Shown: piece by piece, positions 1-8,029 of the stretch | Position numbering within the stretch: position 1 is the first letter of the stretch | How the letters are laid out: every line of letters begins with the position of its first letter | Assembly (NCBI GenBank): GCA_021730785.1 | Contig: JAKFWF010000062.1 | Coordinates: 124,001-188,000, forward strand | DNA length: 64,000 bases | Reading direction: 5' to 3' | From: Hyphomicrobiaceae bacterium | GTDB lineage: Bacteria; Pseudomonadota; Alphaproteobacteria; Rhizobiales; Hyphomicrobiaceae | Program-made: the position numbers and the translations under genes | The notes under the pieces: generated by a model | What the model saw: the letters and a program-made list of their open reading frames with translations, nothing else | The model's database searches: none | Told to the model about the DNA's origin: nothing

Positions 1-372
1 CAGGCGCTGGCCCAACTGGGCGATCTTGCCGCCGACGTTGGCATCGACATCATAGCTGAGCAGCGTGCCGTCGTCCTTGGCCTCGAGCTTCACCGTGGCG
101 CCGCCCGACGCCATGCCGGCAGGCCCGGCCGAACCCTTGCCGTTGATCCGGTAGCTGCGCGGCGGATCGAGGTCGGACAGCGTCACGTCGCCCGTGAAGC
201 GCACCGCCATGGGCCCGATCTTCAGCGCAGCCGTCGCTTTGAGATCGTTATCGCCGACCTTGTCCAGCGTCTCACAGCCGGGAATGCAGCGGCGCAGGGT
301 GTCGACGTCGTTCAGCTTGACCCACACGTCGGCGGGTCTGGCGGACAATTGGCGCGTGCCTGAAAGTTTCAT
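1..372 (-). CDS. CoxG-family SRPBCC protein (partial, runs off the left edge)
   Basis: Reads leftward from an ATG at 372; 124 codons are visible and the C-terminus lies outside the window. Residues 1-10 (MKLSGTRQLS) and 28-36 (RCIPGCETL) are the signature of the CoxG / CO dehydrogenase subunit G branch of the START-like SRPBCC fold, whose usual length is 150-220 aa. Characterised members bind hydrophobic ligands or attach molybdenum hydroxylases to the membrane. No coxLMS genes are visible here, so only the family is supported, not a role in CO oxidation. It is preceded by a short palindrome at 386-400. Confidence 0.85.
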   Translation of the reverse strand, partial: MKLSGTRQLSARPADVWVKLNDVDTLRRCIPGCETLDKVGDNDLKATAALKIGPMAVRFTGDVTLSDLDPPRSYRINGKGSAGPAGMASGGATVKLEAKDDGTLLSYDVDANVGGKIAQLGQRL

Positions 373-385
373 GATGTGGTTCCAA

Positions 386-400
386 CGGGGACAGTCACCG
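386..400. repeat. 15-nt imperfect palindrome, REP-like
   Basis: CGGGGACAGTCACCG lies 14 nt upstream of the CoxG-like start. Close variants occur at 57334-57348 and 57389-57403, all intergenic and all built as CGGNGAC-N-GTCNCCG. A regulatory site or a dispersed palindromic repeat are both possible; recurrence at unrelated loci favours the repeat. Confidence 0.4.
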
Positions 401-460
401 ACAGGGATGATCGTGCCTTAGTTTTCGAGACTTTGCCATGTCTGTGACTGCCGCCGGGGC

Positions 461-1792
461 TTAACCCGCCAGCATGGGGTCCTGCTCTGATCCCGAGCCC
501 GCTGGGGGGGAAGACGGCTGCGATTTCGCGGGCTTCACGCGGATCGCGGTGATCTTGTTGCGGCTCTTACGCAGGATCTCGAAGCGGTAGCCATGGAAAG
601 TGAACGTTTGGCCGGGCTCGGGGATGGTCTGTGCCTCGTGGATGACAAGGCCGGCAACGGTGGTTGCCTCGTCGTCGGGCAGCTCCCAGGCCATCTGCCG
701 GTTGAGATCGCGGATCGCAACCGTGCCATCGACATTGACCGCGCCGTCGGCCTGCGGGCGGATCGCGCTGTCGCCCGTGTCGTGCTCGTCGGCGATCTGC
801 CCGACGATCTCCTCGAGGATATCTTCGAGCGTGATCAGGCCCTGCACTTCGCCATACTCGTCGACGACGAGCGCCATCTGCGCCTTGCGCTTGAGGAACT
901 GGTTCAGCTGGTTCTTGACGCCCGTGCTGTCGGGCACGAACCAGGGGCTCAATGCAAAGCTCATGATGTTGAGCTTGGTGATGTCCCAGTTGGCCTTGGC
1001 GGTGGCCGCCAGCAGGTCCTTGGTATGCAGGATGCCGACGATGTTCTCCGGTTCATCCTTCCAGATCGGCACACGCGAGTACTGGCTTTTCAGCACATCG
1101 TCGATGATCTTGGCGGGGGCATCGTCGGCGTTGACGGTCTCCATCTTGGTGCGGTGCACCATGATGTCGAGCACCTGCAGGTCGCGCAGATCGAGGACGC
1201 CGCCCAGCATGTTCGCGTCGCCGCGGCCGACCGTGCCCTCCTTCTCGGACAACTCGATGGTGCCGCGCAGTTCTTCGCGGGCTGCGATTATGTTGGCCGC
1301 GTCGTCCGCCTTGCTGGGGGTGAGTTTCAGCAGCTGGCGGACGACGAACTGGATCGCCATGGTGGCCGGCGCCAGCAGCAGGATCGTCACCCGCATGAAG
1401 GGGGCGACGCCGAGCGCGGTGCGGTCGGGGCTCGCCATGGCGAATGTCTTGGGTAGCACGGCGGAAAAGATCACGATCAGAATCGTGACGATGGCGGTCG
1501 CATAGGCGACGCCGGCCGGTCCATAGAGATAGAGCCCGAGGCTCGTCGCCAGCGAGGCCGCCAGAACGTCCACCAGCGTGTTGCCAAGGAGGACGGCGCC
1601 GATCATCTTTTCAGGCGCGGCCAGCAGCCGGTTGACGAGAGCTGCCTGCTTGTTGTCTTCGCTTTCGAGCGCGTGCATGCGCGCGCGCGAGGCAGCCGTG
1701 AGCGCCGTTTCGCTCAGGTTGAAGAACCCCGATAGCAGCAGCAACACGAAGATCGCCGCCACCAGTAGCACAATTTCAAGTTCTAGCGTCAT
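461..1792 (-). CDS. CNNM/CBS/CorC-domain membrane protein (hemolysin family)
   Basis: About 443 aa from the ATG at 1792; an in-frame TTG at 1813 is a weaker start. The N-terminus is a DUF21/CNNM membrane domain with a first helix at residues 3-20 followed by SGFFNLSETAL, then a CBS pair (about 195-320) beginning at DIMVHRTKMETV, and a C-terminal CorC_HlyC domain (about 340-425). The family includes CorC/CorB-type Mg2+/Co2+ efflux and magnesium homeostasis proteins; 'hemolysin' is a historical name. The length matches full-size family members. It is transcribed divergently from the EamA transporter. Substrate is inferred from family only. Confidence 0.85.
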   Translation of the reverse strand: MTLELEIVLLVAAIFVLLLLSGFFNLSETALTAASRARMHALESEDNKQAALVNRLLAAPEKMIGAVLLGNTLVDVLAASLATSLGLYLYGPAGVAYATAIVTILIVIFSAVLPKTFAMASPDRTALGVAPFMRVTILLLAPATMAIQFVVRQLLKLTPSKADDAANIIAAREELRGTIELSEKEGTVGRGDANMLGGVLDLRDLQVLDIMVHRTKMETVNADDAPAKIIDDVLKSQYSRVPIWKDEPENIVGILHTKDLLAATAKANWDITKLNIMSFALSPWFVPDSTGVKNQLNQFLKRKAQMALVVDEYGEVQGLITLEDILEEIVGQIADEHDTGDSAIRPQADGAVNVDGTVAIRDLNRQMAWELPDDEATTVAGLVIHEAQTIPEPGQTFTFHGYRFEILRKSRNKITAIRVKPAKSQPSSPPAGSGSEQDPMLAG

Positions 1793-1988
1793 GGCGTATC
1801 CGTCGTACTTCAAGCCGCGGGCCGGCCCCGCACTGGCGGTGGCAAGGGCTGGTGAGGGGGGACTAATAGCATGATTGCTTTAGCGGCGGGTATCGCGCGG
1901 CGGCAAAGCTGGTGCATATGGGACCCAGACGGGCCAGTGATCCGCACCGCGTGCGACTGTCACTGCCGCCGGTACTGTTGGAGAGGCC

Positions 1989-2906
1989 ATGAGCACGACT
2001 ACGATCCTGCAGCGGCCCCGTGCCAGCGTCATGATGGCGCTCGCCTGGATGGGCCTCGCCCTGTTGGCCTTCACGCTGGTGGCGATTGCCGGCCGCGAAG
2101 CCAGCAAAAGCATCACCTCGACGCAGATGATGATCTGGCGCGGGTTCTTCTCGCTGGCAATCCTGATGGTAGTGGGCCTGGCCACGGGGCACGGAATGGC
2201 CACGCTGCGCACGCGCCTGTTGCCCCTGCATGGGTTCCGCAACAGCGTGCATTTTTGCGCTCAGTTCGCCTGGATTCACGCCCTCACGCTCATTCCGCTG
2301 GCCGAGCTGTTCGCCCTGGAATTCACCGCACCCTTGTGGATCGCGGTTCTCGCACCCCTGCTGCTCGCCGAGCGGCTGACGGTGTGGCGGCTCATGGCAG
2401 CCCTGCTCGGTTTTGGCGGCACGCTGGTGGTGGTCTTGATGCCGGAGGCGGCGCGACTTAACGGCCACGCGCTCAACACCGGCACCGCCCTGGCGCTTCT
2501 CTCAGCACTGGGCTTTGCGCTGTCCCTGATGACGACCAAACGGTTGACGCGCACCGATAGCGTCATGACCATCCTGCTCTACATGGCGTTGATGCAGGCG
2601 ATCTTTGCCGGCATCCTCGCCATGTGGTTTTTTGTTCTGCCGGCGCCAACGGTCCTCGGATGGCTGTTTGTGCTGGCCGCCAGCGGGCTCGCCGCGCATT
2701 ACGGCATTGCCCAGGCCTTCGCGCGGGCGGACGCCATCGTCGTCGCGCCGATGGATTTTCTCCGCCTGCCGTTGATCGTCGCGGTCGGCGCGCTGTTGTA
2801 CGGCGAAGTGATCGACCCCTGGGTGTTGGCCGGCGGCCTCGTCGTGATCGCGGCCAACGCGCTCAACCTGTGGGGCGAGCGGCGGGCCAAACCTGCAGCC
2901 GTCTGA
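1989..2906 (+). CDS. EamA/DMT-family inner-membrane transporter
   Basis: 305 aa, almost entirely hydrophobic, with the ten-helix two-repeat layout of the drug/metabolite transporter superfamily (two EamA domains, roughly 15-150 and 165-295). The first repeat carries the typical IWRGFFSLAI and ALEFTAPLWIAVLAPLLLAE segments. The ATG at 1989 is preceded by GGAGAGG about 5 nt upstream, which supports the start. Substrate cannot be read from sequence; relatives export amino acids, nucleosides or drugs. It converges on the PfkB kinase gene with only 19 nt between stops. Confidence 0.88.
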   Translation: MSTTTILQRPRASVMMALAWMGLALLAFTLVAIAGREASKSITSTQMMIWRGFFSLAILMVVGLATGHGMATLRTRLLPLHGFRNSVHFCAQFAWIHALTLIPLAELFALEFTAPLWIAVLAPLLLAERLTVWRLMAALLGFGGTLVVVLMPEAARLNGHALNTGTALALLSALGFALSLMTTKRLTRTDSVMTILLYMALMQAIFAGILAMWFFVLPAPTVLGWLFVLAASGLAAHYGIAQAFARADAIVVAPMDFLRLPLIVAVGALLYGEVIDPWVLAGGLVVIAANALNLWGERRAKPAAV

Positions 2907-2925
2907 CGGCCAGCGGCCAACCGGT

Positions 2926-3825
2926 TCAGCCCTGCTGCGCGAGAAACGCATCGAGTTCGGCGCGCTTGGGCAATCCAGCCCGGCTGCCGAGGCGGGTGCA
3001 TTTGAGGGCTGCCGCCGCACATGCGAAGCGGGCGGCAGTGCCTGCGTCCATGCCCTGCACCAGCGCCAACGTGAAGGCGCCGTGGAACGCATCGCCGGCA
3101 CCGGTGGTGTCGACCACGTCGACGGCAAAGCCTGGGCAGCGACCGACGCCGGTTGCATCGATCCACAGATAGCCATGTTGGCCCAGCGTAACGCCGGCGT
3201 GGCGGGGACCAAGCTCACGCACGCGGGCCAGCGCCGCCTCGTGTCCAAGCTTCGCCGCGAAATCGCCGAGTGCTGGTTCCGAGAAGATCGCGAAGTCGGT
3301 CAATTCCAGGATCTCGGCCAGCGCCTCGCGCGCACCAAGGTCGGCATCGAGGATGGTTGGAATGCGCTCCGCCCGCGCCCGGGTGAACAGCGCGCGCACG
3401 CCTTCGAGCCAGCGCACGTCGGCCAGCACGGCCGTCGCCTTGGCCACCCGCTCGAGCGGCAGCCAACTGGTGCCGGACGGCATGCTGGTATCGCGGTTGC
3501 CGACGATCAGCCGCTCTCCGGCATCGTCGACGATGATCGCCGAGGTCGAGGAGCGGCCTTCCTCGAACATCTGGACGTGGCGGATGTCGACGCCGTAGGC
3601 CTTGAGCCCGGTGCGGATCTTGACGCCCACATCGTCTTCGCCGATGCGGCTCCAAAGCTCGACCTTGCCGCCGAGGCGGGCAATGGCCGCTGCCGCGTTG
3701 GCTGCCATGCCGCCGCCGCTCTCGATATGCTCGATCGCGCGCACCTTCGTTGGATGCGGCGGGAACGCCTCGATCCGGTAGATGCGGTCCAAAGCCGCGT
3801 GCCCGAGGCAGATGACGCGGCTCAT
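2926..3825 (-). CDS. PfkB-family carbohydrate/nucleoside kinase
   Basis: 299 aa with the ribokinase (PfkB) fold: an N-terminal sugar-binding stretch with ESGGGMAANAAAAIARLGG at about 37-55 and the second PfkB signature DTTGAGDAFHGAFTLAL near residues 238-254, where the Asp of GAGD is the catalytic base. It probably phosphorylates a sugar or nucleoside with ATP in the cytoplasm; the substrate is not determinable. Its ATG overlaps the stop of the upstream antiporter gene by 4 nt (ATGA), so the two are translationally coupled. Confidence 0.88.
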   Translation of the reverse strand: MSRVICLGHAALDRIYRIEAFPPHPTKVRAIEHIESGGGMAANAAAAIARLGGKVELWSRIGEDDVGVKIRTGLKAYGVDIRHVQMFEEGRSSTSAIIVDDAGERLIVGNRDTSMPSGTSWLPLERVAKATAVLADVRWLEGVRALFTRARAERIPTILDADLGAREALAEILELTDFAIFSEPALGDFAAKLGHEAALARVRELGPRHAGVTLGQHGYLWIDATGVGRCPGFAVDVVDTTGAGDAFHGAFTLALVQGMDAGTAARFACAAAALKCTRLGSRAGLPKRAELDAFLAQQG

Positions 3826-5693
3826 GAAATCGTCTCCGGATGCTTGGCAGGGGGTGCGGGTCGCGCGGGCTTAGCCTTGGGCGAGGGCAAGGGTGAGGCG
3901 AGCCCCTCCGCGGTTGCCTGCTCGGCTGCGTCCTCGTTGAACAGCTTTTCCAGGTTTTCAACGTCGCCGCGAGCTTTTTCCTGCAATTTCTGCTGATCCG
4001 TGAAGTGCTGGTAGTCCTCGATCAGGCGGCGCTCGTCGTGCGCGCGGAAGGTGGCCATGGCGCGTTTGACCTCGAATTCGCTCTGGCCGATGCCGCGCAG
4101 CACATCGGCTGCCATCTCGAGACCCGATGCAAACGTCTCGCGATGCACGACCTTGACGCCGAGATCGAGCAGGCGGTGGGCGTGCGCACGGTTGCGGGCC
4201 CGGGCATAGATCGGCAGGGACGGATAGCGCGCCTTCACCATCTGCGCCGTGCGCATGGAGGCCTCCACGTCGTCTATCGCCAGCACGAAGGCCCGCGCCT
4301 TCTCGGCACCGGCTGCTTCGAGGATCTCTGCGCGGCTGGCATCACCGTAGAACACCTTAGAGCCGAATTTCTTCACGAAATCGACCTGCTCGGCGCTGAC
4401 GTCGAGCGCGGTGAAGGGCAGGCGCTTGGCGCGCAGGATGCGGGCGGTGATCTGGCCGAACCGGCCGAAGCCAGCGATGATCACGTGGCTTTCGTTTTCG
4501 GGCGGCGCATCGAAGGCGCGCTGGGCCGAGGGCTTCGGCTTGCCCCACCAATCGTCGGCGAGCAGGATCAGCGGGGTCGCCGCCATCGACAAGGTGACGA
4601 CCACTGCCAGCAGTTCCGTCTGGCCCTTGGCCAGGACGCCGCTCACCGCGCCAACGGTGAACAAAACGAAGGCGAACTCGCCGCCCTGGCTGATTGCGAT
4701 CGCCAGGCGTCGTGCGCCCCAGGACCCTAGGTTCTGCCAGCGGCCGAGCGCGTACAGCACGGCACCCTTGAGGATCAGCAGGCCAGCGACCAGGGCCGCG
4801 ATCGCCAGCGGCTGTTCGATCAGCAAGCCGAGGTTGAGCGACATGCCGATGGCGGTGAAGAACAGGCCGAGGAGCAAGCCCTCGAACGGTTTGAGATCGG
4901 CCTCCAGTTCATGGCGGTAGGAGGAGTCGGCCAGCAGTGCGCCGGCCAGGAAAGCCCCGAGGGAAGCGGGCAATCCCGCCTGCTGCATCGCGACCGAGAC
5001 CATCACCACGACGAGCAGGGCGGTGGCGGTCATCGCTTCCTTCACCTGCGCCATCGCTACAAGCTTCAGCAGCGGATCGAGTGCGAAGCGGCCGGCCACC
5101 ACGACGCCGGCGATCGTCGCAAGCCCGATCACGGCCGCAGCACCACTCATCGGTACCGCGGTTGTCATCTGCGCCACCGCAAACAGCGGCGCGAGTGCGA
5201 TCAGCGGGATTGCCGCCAGGTCTTGGAACAGCAAAACGGCGAACGCCGCGCGACCATGGCGCGCCGACAGTTCGCCCTTTTCCTCCAGCACCTGCAGCGC
5301 AAACGCGGTCGACGACAGCGACAGGGCAAGCCCGAGGAAAAGTGCCGGCAGGAACGGCAAGCCAAACGCCATGGCGAAAGGGCATATCAGCAGGGCGGTG
5401 CCGGTGACCTGGGCGCCGCCGAAACCGAAGATCGACGTGCGCATGGCCCACAGCCGCTTCGGCCGCAGTTCAAGGCCGATCAGGAACAGCAGCAGGATGA
5501 CGCCGAACTCGGCGATGTGCAGGATTTCCTTGGCTTCATAGACCGAAAACGCCTTGCCGACGCCGAAGGGGCCGAGCAGCATGCCGGCCAGCAGGTAGCC
5601 GAGCACCGTGCCAACCTTCAGCCATTTGGCGATCGGTGCCGCGATCGCTGCTGCCGCCAGCAGGAGGGCAACCTCGAATAATGAGATCTGCAT
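3822..5693 (-). CDS. CPA2-family cation:proton antiporter with TrkA-N domain (KefB/KefC-like)
   Basis: 623 aa. Residues 1-375 form a Na+/H+ exchanger membrane domain with about 12 helices (opening VALLLAAAAIAAPIAKWLKV, then GYLLAGMLLGPFG). Residues about 405-525 are a cytosolic Rossmann TrkA-N/RCK domain with HVIIAGFGRFGQITARIL and later a conserved YGDASR. The C-terminal 80 residues are charged, then Ala/Pro-rich. This is the architecture of KefB/KefC/YbaL glutathione-gated K+ efflux systems. Gating ligand and ion are inferred. It is the first gene of a two-gene unit with the PfkB kinase. Confidence 0.9.
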   Translation of the reverse strand: MQISLFEVALLLAAAAIAAPIAKWLKVGTVLGYLLAGMLLGPFGVGKAFSVYEAKEILHIAEFGVILLLFLIGLELRPKRLWAMRTSIFGFGGAQVTGTALLICPFAMAFGLPFLPALFLGLALSLSSTAFALQVLEEKGELSARHGRAAFAVLLFQDLAAIPLIALAPLFAVAQMTTAVPMSGAAAVIGLATIAGVVVAGRFALDPLLKLVAMAQVKEAMTATALLVVVMVSVAMQQAGLPASLGAFLAGALLADSSYRHELEADLKPFEGLLLGLFFTAIGMSLNLGLLIEQPLAIAALVAGLLILKGAVLYALGRWQNLGSWGARRLAIAISQGGEFAFVLFTVGAVSGVLAKGQTELLAVVVTLSMAATPLILLADDWWGKPKPSAQRAFDAPPENESHVIIAGFGRFGQITARILRAKRLPFTALDVSAEQVDFVKKFGSKVFYGDASRAEILEAAGAEKARAFVLAIDDVEASMRTAQMVKARYPSLPIYARARNRAHAHRLLDLGVKVVHRETFASGLEMAADVLRGIGQSEFEVKRAMATFRAHDERRLIEDYQHFTDQQKLQEKARGDVENLEKLFNEDAAEQATAEGLASPLPSPKAKPARPAPPAKHPETIS

Positions 5694-5802
5694 GCTGCCT
5701 CGTAGCGAGTTTTATGGGCCGGCGCCACGTCCAATCCGCGCAACCAATGGCTGATAGCCGACGTAGCAATTCGGTCGCAGCCTCACATCGCGTCTCGTCG
5801 AC

Positions 5803-5832
5803 TGATCCGATTCGTGGGTTTGTGCGTTACAA
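5803..5832 (+). promoter_or_regulatory. candidate ECF (RpoE/ChrR-type) promoter of the sigma factor gene
   Basis: TGATCC at 5803-5808, then 18 nt, then TTACAA from 5827. The RpoE-ChrR group in Rhodobacter recognises TGATCC about 18-19 nt upstream of a TAAG-like -10. The -35 is an exact match and the -10 is approximate. It lies about 95 nt before the sigma-factor ATG, where an autoregulated promoter would be expected. Inference from motif and position only. Confidence 0.5.
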
Positions 5833-5924
5833 ATTGCGTGGAACATGCCTCATCAGCTATGCTCAGGTTCGGGTCGCAGAGATTGCCCAGTGCAATCCTG
5901 TCATCCAAACCGGACCGTGCTGAC

Positions 5925-6458
5925 ATGGCAGAATTGATCAACCGGGTGGCGGCGCGCGGCGATTCGGAAGCGTTTCGTCAATTATTCCAGACATTTGCGC
6001 CCCGCGTCAAATCCTACATGATGCGGCTCGGTGCCGATCCAACGACCGCTGAGGAACTGGCCCAGGAAACCCTGCTGACGGTCTGGCGCAAGGCCGGCCT
6101 CTACTCGAGCGACAAAGGCAGCGCCGTCACCTGGATCTTCACGATCGCACGCAATCTGCGGATCGACCGCTTGCGTCGAGACGTGCCGTGGCAGGAGTTG
6201 CCCGAAGGGCATGACGAAGAAGCATCGAACGATATGCCTCCTGACGAGGTGGTGGTCGAGCGCGAGCGTCAATCCCGCGTTCAGGATGTTTTGACGTCGT
6301 TGCCGCCGGACCAGTCCGAAGTGGTGTCGCTGTCGTATTTGGAAGGATTGTCGCACAGCGAAATTGCCGACCGGCTTAAACTGCCGCTCGGTACAGTGAA
6401 ATCGCGCATGCGTCTTGCGTATCAGAAAATCCGCGAGGCGGTTGAGGACTTGAAATAA
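5925..6458 (+). CDS. ECF-family RNA polymerase sigma factor (RpoE/ECF11-like)
   Basis: 177 aa from the ATG at 5925; an upstream in-frame start at 5814 would add 37 residues without sigma homology and would overlap the promoter. Region 2 (about 25-90) contains EELAQETLLTVWRKAG and WIFTIARNLRIDRLRRD, and region 4 (about 120-175) contains LSHSEIADRLKLPLGTVKSR, the -35-binding helix-turn-helix. The adjoining gene is a ChrR-type zinc anti-sigma factor, so by analogy with Rhodobacter RpoE it should be released by singlet oxygen or related oxidative stress. The two genes abut with no spacer, the stop running straight into the next ATG. Confidence 0.93.
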   Translation: MAELINRVAARGDSEAFRQLFQTFAPRVKSYMMRLGADPTTAEELAQETLLTVWRKAGLYSSDKGSAVTWIFTIARNLRIDRLRRDVPWQELPEGHDEEASNDMPPDEVVVERERQSRVQDVLTSLPPDQSEVVSLSYLEGLSHSEIADRLKLPLGTVKSRMRLAYQKIREAVEDLK

Positions 6459-7109
6459 ATGAACATTACGCAGCATCCAGATTCATCGACGCTGATGAGC
6501 TACGCGGCCGGCAGCCTGACCGAAGCCCTGAGCGCGGTCGTATGCGGGCACATCGCGATGTGCCCGGCCTGCGCCCGGGAGGTGCGGACACTTGAGGCCG
6601 TGGGGGGGGCGTTGATGGAGCGGCTGGACCCAGTGCCGGTACAGCAGCAGTCGCCCCTCGTGATCCTGCGGGCTGCCGAAGCGGACAATTTCGATCGTGC
6701 GATGCCGGACACGGTCGCTGACACTGACGTGCCGGTGCCGCTGCAGCGCCTAGTGGGCGCGCGGCTCGATGACATCCGTTGGCGTCGGCTCGGCATGGGC
6801 GTGTGGCACGTGCCGCTGCGCCTGTCGCGGGCGGGCGAGGGCGATTTGCGTCTGTTGCGCGTGGCGCCGGGCCAGGCCATGCCCGACCACGGTCATGGCG
6901 GCGCCGAACTGACGCTGATTCTGCGCGGGTCCTACCGCGATGTGTTCGGCGACTACCATCGCGGCGATGTGGCCGATCTCGACAGCGAGGCGGAGCATCG
7001 CCCGATCGCCGATCCGGAAACGGGATGCATCTGCCTCATCGCCAGCGAGCAGCGCGCCCGCTTCAAGAGCCTGTTCGGACGCATCGTGCAGCCGCTCTCG
7101 GGTCTGTGA
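6459..7109 (+). CDS. chrR: ChrR-type zinc-binding anti-sigma factor with C-terminal cupin
   Basis: 216 aa, two domains. The N-terminal anti-sigma domain has H6, H31, C35 and C38 (HIAMCPAC), the ZAS zinc ligand spacing of Rhodobacter ChrR. The C-terminal half is a cupin with candidate metal ligands H144, H146, E150 and H180 (HGHGGAE motif). In the characterised system the first domain holds the sigma factor inactive and the cupin is needed for release by singlet oxygen. It starts directly after the sigma factor stop, and a short-chain dehydrogenase follows 13 nt downstream. Confidence 0.92.
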   Translation: MNITQHPDSSTLMSYAAGSLTEALSAVVCGHIAMCPACAREVRTLEAVGGALMERLDPVPVQQQSPLVILRAAEADNFDRAMPDTVADTDVPVPLQRLVGARLDDIRWRRLGMGVWHVPLRLSRAGEGDLRLLRVAPGQAMPDHGHGGAELTLILRGSYRDVFGDYHRGDVADLDSEAEHRPIADPETGCICLIASEQRARFKSLFGRIVQPLSGL

Positions 7110-7122
7110 GGGGCGGCTGGGC

Positions 7123-7905
7123 ATGACATCGTCGCCCGCTGCGCACTGGAAGATCGTCTGGATCACCGGTGCCAGTTCCGGCATCGGCCGGGACGTCGCG
7201 CTGCAACTGGCGCGTGCCGGCGTGCGGGTCGCAGCTTCTGCTCGTTCAGCCGAAGCGCTTGCGAAACTGGCGGCCGAGCATCCTGCCGTCACTGCTTATC
7301 CTCTCGATGTCACGGATGCGGCGGCGGTCATGGCAACCGTGCAAGCAATCGAGGCGCAACTGGGCGGGATCGACCTCGCTATTCTCAATGCCGGCGTCTG
7401 GCATCCCATGGGGGCAGCCGAGTTCTCCGGCGCCAAGGCGATCGACTCGATGGCGGTCAATTATTTCGGCATCACCAACGCTGTCGCAGCACTTGTGCCG
7501 GGCATGATCGCGCGGCGCGCGGGGCATCTCGCATTCGTGTCGTCGGTCGCAGGCTACCGCGGGTTGCCGAAGGCCGCCGGCTATGCGCCCTCCAAGGCCG
7601 CCGTGATCAGCCTCGCCGAAGTCCTGAAGCCCGACCTCGCCGCCTACGGAGTTACGGTGACGGTGATCAATCCGGGCTTCGTCGAGACGCCGATGACGAG
7701 CGTCAACAGGTTTCCGATGCCCTTTATCATCAAGTCGGAAGATGCGGCGCAGCGCATGATCGCGGGCCTGAAGACGGGCCGGTTCGAGGTCGCGTTTCCC
7801 TGGCAACTGGTCTGGCTCATGAAGCTCCTGCGCCTGCTGCCCTATCCGTGGTTCTTCTGGTACGCGCGCAGGCTCCTGTCGCCCGGCCGCAAGCCCCAGG
7901 GATGA
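7123..7905 (+). CDS. short-chain dehydrogenase/reductase (SDR)
   Basis: 260 aa from the ATG at 7123, 13 nt after the anti-sigma gene. Classical SDR features: TGASSGIGRDVA nucleotide-binding motif near residues 14-25, NAG-like ILNAGVW near 85-92, catalytic Ser in FVSSVAGYRG and the YxxxK pair in GYAPSKAAV (about 152-160), then NPGFVETPM. It probably reduces or oxidises a small carbonyl/hydroxyl substrate with NAD(P)H. SDR genes often follow rpoE-chrR pairs in alphaproteobacteria, so co-regulation by the upstream sigma factor is plausible. Substrate unknown. Confidence 0.88.
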   Translation: MTSSPAAHWKIVWITGASSGIGRDVALQLARAGVRVAASARSAEALAKLAAEHPAVTAYPLDVTDAAAVMATVQAIEAQLGGIDLAILNAGVWHPMGAAEFSGAKAIDSMAVNYFGITNAVAALVPGMIARRAGHLAFVSSVAGYRGLPKAAGYAPSKAAVISLAEVLKPDLAAYGVTVTVINPGFVETPMTSVNRFPMPFIIKSEDAAQRMIAGLKTGRFEVAFPWQLVWLMKLLRLLPYPWFFWYARRLLSPGRKPQG

Positions 7906-8029
7906 GGCGAACCGTGGCGCCCGCCCGGCGGGTCCGCATCGTTTCGTTATGGCCGCGATAAGCGTATTGCGCTTGGCCGCTGGCGGAAAAGCCGACTACG
8001 CTTGAGGTCCATCACTGAAGGACCGCCCC

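Noticed and set aside
593-1456. 287-codon plus-strand frame opposite the CNNM/CorC gene
   Set aside because: Shadow frame; the minus strand holds intact membrane, CBS and CorC domains.
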